Part shown: piece by piece, positions 25,076 to 32,970 of the stretch | Layout of the letters: every line of letters begins with the position of its first letter | How positions within the stretch are numbered: the first letter of the stretch is position 1 | DNA from: Sphingomonas sp. RIT328 | GTDB taxonomy: Bacteria; Pseudomonadota; Alphaproteobacteria; Sphingomonadales; Sphingomonadaceae | DNA length: 64,000 nt | Direction: 5' to 3' | Assembly (NCBI RefSeq): GCF_000632225.1 | Contig: NZ_JFYV01000009.1 | Coordinates: 1 to 64,000, forward strand | Program-made: the position numbers and the translations under genes | Notes under the pieces: generated by a model | What the model was told of the DNA's origin: nothing | The model's database searches: none | Seen by the model: only the letters and a program-made list of their open reading frames with translations

Positions 25076-25543
25076 GTGGCGATGGACCTGGATATCGCCA
25101 CCGCGCTGATTGCCGTCGCGGAGGCGATGCGGCCGGCGCGCGATCCGTGGTGGATCATCGGCAGCGCCGCGGCCGTCCTGCTGGGCGGTGCGACCAGTGT
25201 CGCCGACATCGATGTGTTGACGAGCCGGCGCGATGCCGAGGCGCTGGTGCTGCGGCTCGGGCTCACGGTCGCCGCGCCCGATCGCCATCCGCAGTTTCGG
25301 TCGCGGCTCTTCGCCCGCTGGCAGCGGGCGGATCGCGACGTCGAGATCATGGGTGAGCTGATGCTCGCCGACGGCCCGGCGTGGCAGTCGATGACACCGC
25401 GCACGCGCCAAGCCCGGCCCGTCGCGACATCGACCGTCTACGTTCCCGGACGGGCGGAGATGATCGCGATCCTCACCCGCTTCGGCCGCGACAAGGACCG
25501 GGAACGGGCGCACATTCTAGAGTGTACGGGAGCGCCGGGTTGA
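25076..25543 (+). CDS. Nucleotidyltransferase-fold protein
   Basis: The 155-residue protein shows WWIIGSAAAVLLGG followed by VADIDVLTS (about residues 26-50), matching the GS...DxD pattern of minimal nucleotidyltransferase folds. A third acidic residue may be D88 or E90 in RDVEIMG. The start GTG 25076 is preferred over ATG 25082 because GAGGA lies 10 bp upstream. No HEPN-type partner is present next to it, so a toxin-antitoxin role is not indicated. It follows the flavoprotein gene by 13 bp. Confidence 0.7.
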   Translation: MAMDLDIATALIAVAEAMRPARDPWWIIGSAAAVLLGGATSVADIDVLTSRRDAEALVLRLGLTVAAPDRHPQFRSRLFARWQRADRDVEIMGELMLADGPAWQSMTPRTRQARPVATSTVYVPGRAEMIAILTRFGRDKDRERAHILECTGAPG

Positions 25544-25560
25544 GGCGCTCGGCGCTCCCG
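25527..25560. terminator. Hairpin between convergent genes
   Basis: CGGGAGCGCC and its exact complement GGCGCTCCCG enclose a 14-base loop. The hairpin overlaps the 3' end of the nucleotidyltransferase-like gene and precedes the end of the convergent lipoprotein gene. There is no T-tract, so it is a probable but non-canonical bidirectional terminator. Confidence 0.5.
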
Positions 25561-25568
25561 AACCTGGT

Positions 25569-25766
25569 TCAGTCGGCGACGGTGCCGACCACGGCGCCGG
25601 CGGTGCCGCCGACCGCCGCACCCTTTTCGACGCTGCCGCCGGTGGCGGCGGCGACGCCCGCGCCACCCGCCGCGCCGATGCCGGCGCCCTTGAGCGTCGA
25701 ACAGGCCGACAGGCTGAGCGCGACGCCGGCGAGCAGGGCGACGGAGGCGAGCGGCTTGCGGGACAT
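25569..25766 (-). CDS. Small glycine-zipper lipoprotein
   Basis: The 65-residue precursor starts MSRKPLASVALLAGVALSLS and has a lipobox ending at a cysteine (SACSTLKG, near residue 22). The mature part is a glycine/alanine-rich zipper (GAGIGAAGGAGVAAATGG) like those in stress-induced envelope lipoproteins. AAGGA lies upstream of the ATG at 25766; the open frame extends further but without support. An EcfG-like element at 25801-25826 would fit a stress-response role. Confidence 0.75.
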   Translation of the reverse strand: MSRKPLASVALLAGVALSLSACSTLKGAGIGAAGGAGVAAATGGSVEKGAAVGGTAGAVVGTVAD

Positions 25767-25800
25767 GGGGCTAATCCTTGTTCTGACTGGAAGGCCCCTA

Positions 25801-25826
25801 AATGGTGCTGCGCAGCAAAGTGTTCC
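25801..25826 (-). promoter_or_regulatory. Weak EcfG-like promoter candidate for the glycine-zipper lipoprotein
   Basis: On the minus strand GGAAC (25826-25822) is followed after 17 bp by CATT (25804-25801). This differs at one position from the usual cGTT -10 element. The spacing to the start codon (about 35 bp) is suitable. A 12-bp palindrome TGCTGCGCAGCA lies in the spacer. Confidence 0.3.
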
Positions 25827-25841
25827 GATCAGACACATTTT

Positions 25842-25869
25842 CTCACGATCGGTGAGCCAATCGGCTCAC
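25842..25869 (-). terminator. Possible terminator of the 2-hydroxyacid dehydrogenase gene
   Basis: GTGAGCC and GGCTCAC enclose AATC at 25852-25869, overlapping the stop codon of the dehydrogenase. CTCAC/GTGAG at 25842-25856 can form a competing hairpin. There is no clear T-run. Confidence 0.3.
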
Positions 25870-26858
25870 GCCCAGCCGTCGAGCACCTGATCGGGCGGGC
25901 GATGGCCGTCTGCCCACATGCGGATGTTCTGGATGACCCGCTCGCCCGAGGCGCGGCGGCCCTCGAACGTCGCCGATCCCATATGCGGCGTCATCACCAC
26001 ATTGGGGAGGGCGAGCAGGCGCGGATCGATGCGCGGTTCATGCTCCCATACGTCGAGCCCCGCGCCGGCGAGCTGCCCCGCCTCCAACGCATCGACCAGC
26101 GCGACTTCGTCGAGGATGCCGCCGCGCGAGGTGTTGATGACATGGACGTGGCGCCGCATCAGCCCGATGCGGCGCCGGTCGATCAGGTCGCGGCTGTCGG
26201 CGTTGAGCGGCGTATGGATGCTGAGGATGTCGATCGCGCCGAGCATTGCGTCGAGATCGGCGTGATAGGTCGCGGCGAGCTCGTCCTCGAGCACCGCGGG
26301 CAGGCGGCGGCGGTTGTGGTAATGGATGGCGAGCCCGAAGGCGCGCGCGCGCCGCGCCACCGCCTGGCCGATCCGCCCCATGCCGACGATGCCGAGCGCC
26401 TTGCCGCCGATGCGGTGGCCGAGCATGCCCCCCGGGCTCCAGCCGTGCCAGCCGCCCTCGCGCACCAGCTTCTCGCCCTCCGCCAGCCGCCGCGGCACCG
26501 AGACGATCAGCGCCATCGCGACGTCGGCGGTATCCTCGGTCAGCACGCCGGGCGTGTTGGTGACGATGATGCCGCGCGCGCGCGCCGCCTGGAGCGCGAT
26601 ATGATTCACGCCCGCGCCGTAATTGGCGATCAGCTTGAGGCGCGGGCCGGCGCCCGCGATCAGCGCGGCGTCGATATCGTCGGTGACGGTGGGGACGAGT
26701 ACGTCGCATTCCGCCATCGCCGCGGCGAGCGCCGCGCGGCTCATCACCGTGTCGCCGCGGTTGTTGCGCGTATCGAACAGCGCCTCCAGCCGGTCCATCA
26801 CCGTGTCGGCGAGTTCGCGGGTGACGATCACCGTCGGGGTCTGGCGGGGCTGTGGCAT
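25866..26858 (-). CDS. D-2-hydroxyacid dehydrogenase (glyoxylate/hydroxypyruvate reductase type)
   Basis: The 330-residue NAD(P)-dependent enzyme has the Rossmann motif GIVGMGRIGQAVARRA and the family's catalytic triad: Arg in NTSRGG, Glu in WEHEPRID and His in TPHMGS. After the Rossmann strand HYHNRRR carries arginines instead of the acidic residue used for NADH, suggesting NADPH. It probably reduces glyoxylate, hydroxypyruvate or a related 2-oxoacid. The start at 26858 (MPQPRQ) is preferred to an upstream in-frame start. Confidence 0.9.
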   Translation of the reverse strand: MPQPRQTPTVIVTRELADTVMDRLEALFDTRNNRGDTVMSRAALAAAMAECDVLVPTVTDDIDAALIAGAGPRLKLIANYGAGVNHIALQAARARGIIVTNTPGVLTEDTADVAMALIVSVPRRLAEGEKLVREGGWHGWSPGGMLGHRIGGKALGIVGMGRIGQAVARRARAFGLAIHYHNRRRLPAVLEDELAATYHADLDAMLGAIDILSIHTPLNADSRDLIDRRRIGLMRRHVHVINTSRGGILDEVALVDALEAGQLAGAGLDVWEHEPRIDPRLLALPNVVMTPHMGSATFEGRRASGERVIQNIRMWADGHRPPDQVLDGWA

Positions 26859-26959
26859 CGCGTCCAGCGGCTTGGCGGAGCCTATCCGCCGCGTCAACGG
26901 ATCGTTGCTCCGGCCGGCGCCTGCGCTAGAGAGGGGCTTCACGGTCAAGGAATGTTACC

Positions 26960-27448
26960 ATGCGCCTTCGGGCTTTAGCGATCGCAGGGCTGGCGATGCT
27001 GACGGCGGACGGCAGCGCGCAGGCAGCCGAAGCGAAGCGGACGCTCCCCTATTACGCGTCGATCAGCGCCGGCCGCGCGCGGATGCGCACCGGGCCGGAC
27101 CGCACCTATCCGGCGAGCTGGCTCTACCAGCGTGCCGACCTGCCGGTGCGGGTGGTCGCGGTGTTCAAGCAATGGCGCAAGGTCGAGGACCCCGGCGGCA
27201 CGCAGGGGTGGATGCTCGCCGCGCTGCTCAGCGACCGACGCACCGCGATCGTCCGCGGCCCCCAGCCGCTCGAGATGCACGAACGCGCCTCGTCGGGCAC
27301 CAAGCTGCTGTGGCGCGCGGCGCCGGGCGTCGTCGGCCGGCTCAGCGCCTGCGGCGGCGGCTGGTGCCGCTTCGACGTCCACGGTCAAGCGGGCTATGTC
27401 GAGTCGAGCGGCCTGTGGGGCGTCGAGCCGGGCGAGCAGCTGCCGTAA
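26960..27448 (+). CDS. Secreted SH3-like domain protein
   Basis: The 162-residue protein has a signal peptide ending near AQAAEA (about residue 24) and two bacterial SH3-like segments. The first contains YYASISAGRARMRTGPDRTYPASWLYQRADLPVRV in outline (about 30-65) and the second follows QGWMLAALLSDRR. A cysteine pair (LSACGGGWCRF) may form a disulfide. Such proteins bind cell wall in the periplasm. No partner is adjacent. It is divergent from the hydroxyacid dehydrogenase gene, with about 100 bp between them for promoters. Confidence 0.8.
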   Translation: MRLRALAIAGLAMLTADGSAQAAEAKRTLPYYASISAGRARMRTGPDRTYPASWLYQRADLPVRVVAVFKQWRKVEDPGGTQGWMLAALLSDRRTAIVRGPQPLEMHERASSGTKLLWRAAPGVVGRLSACGGGWCRFDVHGQAGYVESSGLWGVEPGEQLP

Positions 27449-27983
27449 CCGCGTCTGCCGCGGTCCAAGTGCCCCTGTGCGCCGTCCTCCATTTTCCTGC
27501 CGCAGCGCTTATCGCGGCCGGATGTTTTCGCGCGGAGGCGCGGAGGCGCGGAGGCGCAGAGGCGCAGAGGCGCAGAGGCGCAGAGAGCCAGAGTAGGGTC
27601 GTTGGTGGAACGGCGCGACCGCCTCGCCCGGTCAGACGGCTGACGCCGAATGATGCACGCGAGGACGCGAAGACGAGAAGATGGTGCGCGTGAGCGCACT
27701 CCCTCGACCTGTGTGAGCGACGGCTGGACTGCGCCAATCCCTCCTTCTTCTCCGCGCCCCCGCGCCCCCGCGCCTCCGCGTGAACCTCTTCTTATCTTCG
27801 CGTCTTCGCGGCGTCGCGTGGATCCGCAACGACGTGCGTTCACAGCACGGGCCAATGATTCACGCGGAGGCGCGAACACGAAAGGGTGGGGCTTCGCCCG
27901 GGTAGCGGCTGGCGCCGCGGCGACCCGCAAGGTCTCGGCAAGTCCCGAGCGCTCCCTGCGCGCCTCCGCGCGACACCGCTAGG
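27449..27983. other. Repeat-rich intergenic region (family B sequences)
   Basis: This 535-bp gap lies between convergent genes and has no convincing gene. It holds the 8-bp tandem array at 27533-27580, a C-rich stretch with repeated CGCCCCCG-like units at about 27755-27785, and several family B fragments in both orientations (about 27857-27885 and 27952-27978). Short frames within it are low-complexity repeats. Confidence 0.65.
27533..27580. repeat. 8-bp tandem repeat array
   Basis: Three copies of CGGAGGCG are followed by three of CAGAGGCG and a partial seventh copy. The unit derives from the family B motif (CGCAGAGGCGCGGAGG). Such arrays can vary in copy number by slippage. Confidence 0.85.
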
Positions 27984-29168
27984 TCACACCAGTTCGACCG
28001 CCATCGCCGTCGCCTCGCCGCCGCCGATGCACAGCGAGGCGAGGCCGCGGCGCTGGCCGTTGGTCTCGAGCGCCGATAGCAACGTCGCGAGGATGCGCGC
28101 GCCGCTCGCGCCGATCGGATGGCCGAGCGCGCAGGCGCCGCCATGGACGTTGAGCCGCGCCGGATCGAGGCCGAGATCGTGGATCGCAATCATCGACACC
28201 ACCGCGAACGCCTCGTTGACCTCGAACAGGTCGACGTCGTCGCGGCTCCAGCCGGCGCGCTCCATCGCCTTGCGCATCGCGAACACCGGCGCGGTGGTGA
28301 ACTTCGCCGGCGCATGCGCATGCGCGGCATGTGCGACGATCCGCGCGACCGGCGAGAGGCCGAGCCGCTCGGCGACGCTGGCGCGCGTCATCACTAGTGC
28401 GGCGGCGCCGTCCGAGATCGACGAGGCGTTGGCGGCGGTGATCGTGCCGTCGCGCGAGAAGGCGGGCTTGAGCGTCGGGATCTTGGCGACGTCGCCGCGC
28501 GCCGGCTGCTCGTCGCGCGCCACCGTCGTGCTGCCCTTGCGGCCCTTGACCTCGACCGCAACGATCTCCCGATCGAACGCACCGCTGGTCTGCGCGCGCT
28601 GCGCCCGGTGCAGCGATTCGATCGCATAATCGTCCATCGCCTGACGCGTGAACTGGTAATCGGCCGCGGTTTCTTCGGCGAAATGGCCCATCAGCCGGCC
28701 CGGCTCGTACGCATCCTCCAGCCCGTCGAGGTACATATGATCATACATCGTGTCGTGGCCGATGCGTGCGCCGCTGCGATGCGTCTTGGACAGATAGGGG
28801 GCATTGGTCATGCTCTCCATTCCGCCGGCGACGAGCAGGTCGGCAGAGCCCGCGGCGAGGGCATCCGCGGCCATGATCGCCGCCTGCATCCCCGATCCGC
28901 ACATCTTGTTGACCGTCGTCGCCTCGACATGCGTGCCGAGCCCCGCGCCGATCGCTGCCTGCCGCGCCGGCGCTTGGCCGAGCCCGGCGGGCAGCACGCA
29001 GCCCATGTAGATCCGCTCGATCGCCTCCGCGGGCGCCTGTGCGCGCGCGACCGCCGCGGCGACGGCGGCGGCACCGAGCTCGGTCGCCGAGGCGCCGGCG
29101 AGCGACCCCTGGAACGAGCCCATCGGCGTGCGGGCATAACTGACGATGACGACGGGATCGGTGGACAT
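27984..29168 (-). CDS. Acetyl-CoA C-acyltransferase (thiolase)
   Basis: The 394-residue thiolase has the acylated cysteine C90 (NKMCGSG), the His of ALGHPIGASG and the C-terminal cysteine in CIGGGEA. It condenses two acetyl-CoA or cleaves 3-ketoacyl-CoA. The NVHGGACALGHP block resembles biosynthetic acetyl-CoA acetyltransferases (PhaA/AtoB type). The start at 29168 (MSTDPV) is chosen over an upstream in-frame ATG. No pha or fad gene adjoins it, but phaZ and a second thiolase are elsewhere in the window. Confidence 0.92.
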   Translation of the reverse strand: MSTDPVVIVSYARTPMGSFQGSLAGASATELGAAAVAAAVARAQAPAEAIERIYMGCVLPAGLGQAPARQAAIGAGLGTHVEATTVNKMCGSGMQAAIMAADALAAGSADLLVAGGMESMTNAPYLSKTHRSGARIGHDTMYDHMYLDGLEDAYEPGRLMGHFAEETAADYQFTRQAMDDYAIESLHRAQRAQTSGAFDREIVAVEVKGRKGSTTVARDEQPARGDVAKIPTLKPAFSRDGTITAANASSISDGAAALVMTRASVAERLGLSPVARIVAHAAHAHAPAKFTTAPVFAMRKAMERAGWSRDDVDLFEVNEAFAVVSMIAIHDLGLDPARLNVHGGACALGHPIGASGARILATLLSALETNGQRRGLASLCIGGGEATAMAVELV

Positions 29169-29416
29169 GCGCTCTCCGGTGTTTCTAGTTACGTGCGATC
29201 TAGGTGGTGGCGGGAGGCGGGGCAATGCGGTGTGCGGTGAAAGCGGCCGGGCGGTGCCGGCCGGCGGGCGTGCGTTCCCTTGGTTGGAGGGGGGATGCCG
29301 GACCCGTCCGGGCGCCCGCCGTGCCGCGCCGGCATGAAGCTCGGCGGCTGCGTGCTTGTGGCTGCCGGACCGAGTTGAGAGCCTGGCGAACCTCGGACGG
29401 ATGCACTCACCGATTT

Positions 29417-29509
29417 ACCACCCCGGCGGAGGCCGGGGTCCAGTCGGGTGAAGCGTTGTCCTGCCTCAGTACGGGTCTCCAACTGGACCCCGGCCTCCGC
29501 CGGGGTGGT
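29417..29509. repeat. Family C palindromic unit, 28-bp perfect inverted arms
   Basis: Arms at 29417-29444 and 29482-29509 are exact reverse complements, each containing CCCCGGCGGAGGCCGGGG, itself nearly palindromic. A related unit with diverged arms is at 55771-55860. The structure resembles REP/BIME-like or non-autonomous palindromic elements. Confidence 0.8.
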
Positions 29510-29641
29510 CGGGAGGGTGTCGCAGCGGTCGTGCGCAGGCGGAGTTGCGGGAGCCGGGCAGAGCGACTGGTTGAGGCGCGACGATCGGCAGACTCATGTT
29601 TTGACGAGGCTCTCGCAAAAGTCTCGGCATCACCCGAAACG

Positions 29642-29740
29642 CGCCGTCACCCCGGACGTGTTTCGCGGTCCACCCTGCCGCGCCATCACCGGCTGACGCT
29701 CCTGCGGCGTGGATGCCGGACCGGGTGCGGCATGACGGCG
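29642..29740. repeat. Family D repeat unit, copy 1
   Basis: The unit begins CGCCGTCACCCCGGA and ends CATGACGGCG, with 8-bp terminal inverted arms. It contains internal GTCCACC and GTGGATGCCGGAC segments. A second copy with the same order of blocks is at 61323-61423. Confidence 0.7.
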
Positions 29741-29897
29741 GGGGTTTTGCCGAGGTCCCCCCTTCTCGTCAGCGACATTGCGAGCGCCGTCGCGCCGCCG
29801 TCGGGTTTCGCGGCGGAGATACCTTCGCGGCACGGCAAATCGTCCGTAAGCCTTTATTTCCACGGGATACTTTTGCGGCACCACTCGCTCAGCGGGG

Positions 29898-30158
29898 ATG
29901 GAGACGTATATCGAGCCGATCCGCTGGTTCGCGTCGATCAGCGGGATGATCGCGGCGACCATCGTGGCACTGGACTGGGGGCGGCGCGATACCGGCTGGG
30001 CGATGGTGCTGTTCTGCCTGTCGGCAGTGGCGTGGCTCGCCGGCGCGGCGATGATGCGGGACTGGGCGCTGGGCTCGCAGAACATCGTGCTGCTGCTGAT
30101 CGATCTGCTCGGCGTCTACCGCTATCTGATTCGCGAGCCGGCTCCCGGCGAGGCGTGA
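29898..30158 (+). CDS. Small inner-membrane protein
   Basis: The 86-residue protein has two to three hydrophobic segments (about residues 10-27, 33-53 and 61-75). No family was recognised. It lies one base before the GTG start of the prepilin peptidase gene and contains its ribosome-binding site, so the two are co-expressed. Confidence 0.65.
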   Translation: METYIEPIRWFASISGMIAATIVALDWGRRDTGWAMVLFCLSAVAWLAGAAMMRDWALGSQNIVLLLIDLLGVYRYLIREPAPGEA

Positions 30159-30159
30159 C

Positions 30160-30909
30160 GTGAGCGTCGGCTGGGCGCTCGCGCTCGGCGGGCTCGGCGC
30201 GATCTTCGGCAGCTTCATCGCCGCGCTGGTGATCCGCTGGCCGGCGGGCCGATCGGTGCTGCAGGGCCGGTCGGCGTGCGATGCATGCGAGCGGACGCTG
30301 TCGCCGCTCGAGCTGGTGCCGATCGTCAGCTTCCTTGCCCAGCGCGGACGCTGCCGCGCCTGTGGCGCGCGGATCGAGCCGACGCATCTGTGGATCGAGC
30401 TGGCGGCGGTGGCGATCGGCGCGGCGGCGGGGGCGGTGGCGCCGGGCTGGGGCGGGATCGCCGGCGCGACCTTCGGCTGGCTGCTGCTCGCCCTCGCCGC
30501 GCTCGATATCGTCGCCTTGTGGCTGCCCGACCGGCTGACCGCGCTGCTCGCGGCGGCGGGACTGGCGAGCGGCCTCACGGATCTGCCCCCCGGCTGGACC
30601 GACCGGTTGATCGGCGGGGGGGCCGGCTATGGTGCGCTCGCCGCGATCGCCTGGGGCTACAAGGCGTGGCGCGGGCATGACGGCATGGGCGGCGGCGATC
30701 CCAAATTGTTCGGCGCGATCGGCCTGTGGCTCGGCTGGCGGATGCTGCCCGCGGTGCTGGTGATCGCCAGCCTCGTCGGGCTCGGCGTCGCGCTGTTCGC
30801 CCGCGTCACCGGCCGGGCGATCGCGCGCGATACGGCGCTGCCGTTCGGCGCGTTGCTGGGAGTCGCGGCTTACCCCGCGTGGCTCGCCATGGTAGGGTGG
30901 GCGCCATGA
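30160..30909 (+). CDS. Prepilin peptidase (A24 family)
   Basis: The 249-residue membrane protein cleaves leader peptides of type IV prepilins or type II pseudopilins and N-methylates the new end. The N-terminal cytoplasmic loop has the two CxxC pairs (CDAC, CRAC). The catalytic aspartates are visible in the membrane segment ALDIVALWLPD and in GGGDPKLF. GTG start; GAGG is 7 bp upstream. No secretion or pilus genes adjoin it, so its client system lies elsewhere. It overlaps the next gene by ATGA. Confidence 0.92.
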   Translation: MSVGWALALGGLGAIFGSFIAALVIRWPAGRSVLQGRSACDACERTLSPLELVPIVSFLAQRGRCRACGARIEPTHLWIELAAVAIGAAAGAVAPGWGGIAGATFGWLLLALAALDIVALWLPDRLTALLAAAGLASGLTDLPPGWTDRLIGGGAGYGALAAIAWGYKAWRGHDGMGGGDPKLFGAIGLWLGWRMLPAVLVIASLVGLGVALFARVTGRAIARDTALPFGALLGVAAYPAWLAMVGWAP

Positions 30910-31325
30910 TCGCGCTGTTGCTCGCCGCCGCCCTGCAGACCGCCGCGCCCGCCGCCCCGACCGGGCTTGGCGCGATCGGCCAGCAGCATCTGCCTGCGAA
31001 GGGGTGTGCCGCCTATCTGTGGAACCCGGCCGACCGCCAGCTCGTCGCGATGGCGACCGCGGACCCGGCGACGTTGCGCATCGCGGTCGGCGGCAAGACG
31101 ATCGATCTCGCGCGCAGCGGCGGCGGGGCGGCGGCGGCGCTCGGCTTTGCCGAGGCGACGGACTATGTCGGCGGCGACCTCCACGTCCGGCTGGCGATGA
31201 CGATCGTCCAGCAGGACGGCCTCACCGCCGGCGCGCGCGTGCCGCAGGCCTCGTTGCAGGTCGACCGACCGGGGCAGGACGCGCTCGTCCTCCCCGTCGC
31301 CGGGCTGGTCGGCTGCCGCAGCTGA
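30906..31325 (+). CDS. Hypothetical exported protein
   Basis: The 139-residue protein has a short N-terminal signal peptide (about residues 1-16) and a soluble domain with two cysteines (KGCAAY and VGCRS), possibly disulfide-linked. No family was recognised. It is translationally coupled to the prepilin peptidase by a 4-bp overlap, which hints at a role in the same secretion or pilus pathway. Confidence 0.65.
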   Translation: MIALLLAAALQTAAPAAPTGLGAIGQQHLPAKGCAAYLWNPADRQLVAMATADPATLRIAVGGKTIDLARSGGGAAAALGFAEATDYVGGDLHVRLAMTIVQQDGLTAGARVPQASLQVDRPGQDALVLPVAGLVGCRS

Positions 31326-31367
31326 GCGCGACCGAGCCGCCGTCCATCGCACCCTGTCGTTGCGCAG

Positions 31368-31398
31368 GTAGAACAAACATCGTTCATAACGGTTCTAC
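31368..31398. promoter_or_regulatory. Inverted repeat upstream of the OprB porin gene, possible operator
   Basis: GTAGAAC (31368-31374) and GTTCTAC (31392-31398) are exact inverted arms separated by 17 bp, 24 bp before the porin start. It may be a regulator site. It is not a LexA site, because GTTC-N6-GTTC is found rather than GTTC-N7-GTTC. Confidence 0.4.
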
Positions 31399-31422
31399 CC
31401 CTCGCCAATGAGGGGGACGAGC

Positions 31423-32829
31423 ATGATGACACGATCTTTCCTGCTCGCGGCGTGCGCCGCGCTGTCGGCCGCACCCGTGCAGGCGCAACAGGTGGATGTC
31501 GGCGCTCCGGCAGCCCCGGACGCGGCGACGCCCACCAACGGCCAGGCGGATACCCAGCACCGGCCGCGCACGCCGATCCGCCGCGCGCGCGACACGTCGC
31601 CATCGGCGCTGATCGGCGATACGCAGAGCGCGCCGCCGCCGGGGCTGATCGGCGACTGGCAGACGATCCGCACCCGGCTCGGCGCCCGCGGCATCGGCGT
31701 CACCGCGCGTTATGCGTCGGAGAGCGGCTATAATATCGCGGGCGGCACGCGGAAGCTGTTGCGCGAGACGGGGCAATTCGACGCGGGCATGCTGCTCGAC
31801 CTAGACAAGCTCGTCGGGCTGACCGGCGGCGCCTTCCAGGCGACGGTGACGTGGCGGCGCGGTCGCAACCTGACCGCCGACGCCGGGATCGATGCGCTGC
31901 AACAGGTGCAGGAGGTCTATGGCCGCGGCCAGACCGTCCGCGTCACGCAATTATGGTATGAGCAAAGGCTCGGCCAGCGCGTCGAGGTCAAGCTCGGCCG
32001 CACCAACCCGGGCGAGGATTTCGCGGTCTTCTCCTGCCACTTCATGAATCTCAGCTTCTGCGGCGCGCAGCCGGGCAATCTGGTCGGCGATTATTGGCAG
32101 AACTGGCCGGTCGGCCAATGGGGCGGGCGGGTCCGCGTCGACCTGCCGCACGACCTCTACGTGCAGGGCGGGGTCTATGAGATCAATCCGCGCAATCTCG
32201 ACACCGGCTTCTTCCTGTGGCGGCTGCATGGCGCGACCGGCGCGCTGATCCCGGCGGAGGTCGGCTGGACGCGCGGCGGCGACGACGGCCATGTCGGATC
32301 GTACAAGGTCGGCGGCTGGATCGGCACGGCGCGCGGCGACGACGTGCTGCTCGACGTGAACCGCGCGCCGCGCGTCGTCACCGGCCTGTCGCCGCTCGAA
32401 CATGCCAGCCGGTACGGCGTCTATGCGACGGTGCAGCAGCAGCTGACGGGCGAGTCGAAGGACGGCAAGGCGCTGACCGGGCTGTCGATGTTCGCCAACG
32501 TCACGCAGGCGGACCGGGCGACCTCGGTAACCGACAATCAGGTGTCGCTCGGCCTGTTCTACAAGGGGCTGGTGCCGGCGGTGCCGGGCGACGTGCTCGG
32601 CGTCGCGGCGGCGCGGACCAACGTCAACGGCCGCGCCGCGATCGCCGACCGGCTGGTGCCCGACACGCCGGTCCGCGACGCCGAATATGCCGCCGAGGTC
32701 TATTACAGCATTCACCCCGCCGCCTGGCTCGAGCTGCGTCCCAATCTGCAATATATCCACCAACCCGGCGGCATCCGGGAAGCGCATGACGTCGGCATCC
32801 TGGGGATGAAGGCGGCGGTGACGCTGTGA
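31423..32829 (+). CDS. OprB-family carbohydrate-selective porin
   Basis: The 468-residue precursor has a signal peptide (MMTRSFLLAACAALSAAPVQ, cleavage near AQA). A Pro/Ala-rich linker (about 25-70) and a 16-strand-type beta-barrel domain of the OprB family follow. Supporting segments are WYEQRLGQRVEVKLGR, FSCHFMNLSFCGAQPG and the C-terminal AYYSIHPAAWLELRPNLQYI-like block. OprB porins admit sugars across the outer membrane. AGGGGG precedes the start at 31423. An inverted repeat upstream may serve regulation. Confidence 0.88.
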   Translation: MMTRSFLLAACAALSAAPVQAQQVDVGAPAAPDAATPTNGQADTQHRPRTPIRRARDTSPSALIGDTQSAPPPGLIGDWQTIRTRLGARGIGVTARYASESGYNIAGGTRKLLRETGQFDAGMLLDLDKLVGLTGGAFQATVTWRRGRNLTADAGIDALQQVQEVYGRGQTVRVTQLWYEQRLGQRVEVKLGRTNPGEDFAVFSCHFMNLSFCGAQPGNLVGDYWQNWPVGQWGGRVRVDLPHDLYVQGGVYEINPRNLDTGFFLWRLHGATGALIPAEVGWTRGGDDGHVGSYKVGGWIGTARGDDVLLDVNRAPRVVTGLSPLEHASRYGVYATVQQQLTGESKDGKALTGLSMFANVTQADRATSVTDNQVSLGLFYKGLVPAVPGDVLGVAAARTNVNGRAAIADRLVPDTPVRDAEYAAEVYYSIHPAAWLELRPNLQYIHQPGGIREAHDVGILGMKAAVTL

Positions 32830-32970
32830 GCAGGGGCGCCGGTCGGCGGTGACGCTCTGGCCGGCGCGTCGCGTCGGCTCGCCTTGACCCGCGCCGGGAC
32901 GCGATCCGTGCTTGTCGTGCCGCCGCGGCCGGGGTAGACCGGTGTTATACACGTTAAACAGAGGTATAGC

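Larger units (their letters stand above)
29169..29897. other. 729-bp intergenic region with two palindromic repeat units
   Basis: No convincing gene is present. The region contains a family C unit (29417-29509), a family D unit (29642-29740) and a degenerate copy of the GCGAGACCTCTGCGAAAG-like end sequence at about 29610-29626. The remaining sequence shows nothing recognisable. It separates divergent transcription units, so promoters for the thiolase and the 29898 gene lie near its ends. Confidence 0.6.

Noticed and set aside
25076-25543. Nucleotidyltransferase-like gene considered as part of a toxin-antitoxin pair
   Set aside because: No HEPN or AbiE-like partner is adjacent on the same strand.
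27531-27590. Regularly repeated short units considered as a CRISPR array
   Set aside because: The 8-bp units are contiguous without spacers and no cas gene is near; it is a tandem microsatellite.
27984-29168. phaA of a PHA synthesis operon
   Set aside because: No phaB or phaC adjoins it, so the gene symbol is not assigned although the enzyme type fits.
31371-31395. Possible LexA (SOS) box before the porin gene
   Set aside because: The two GTTC words are separated by six bases rather than the seven required in alphaproteobacteria.
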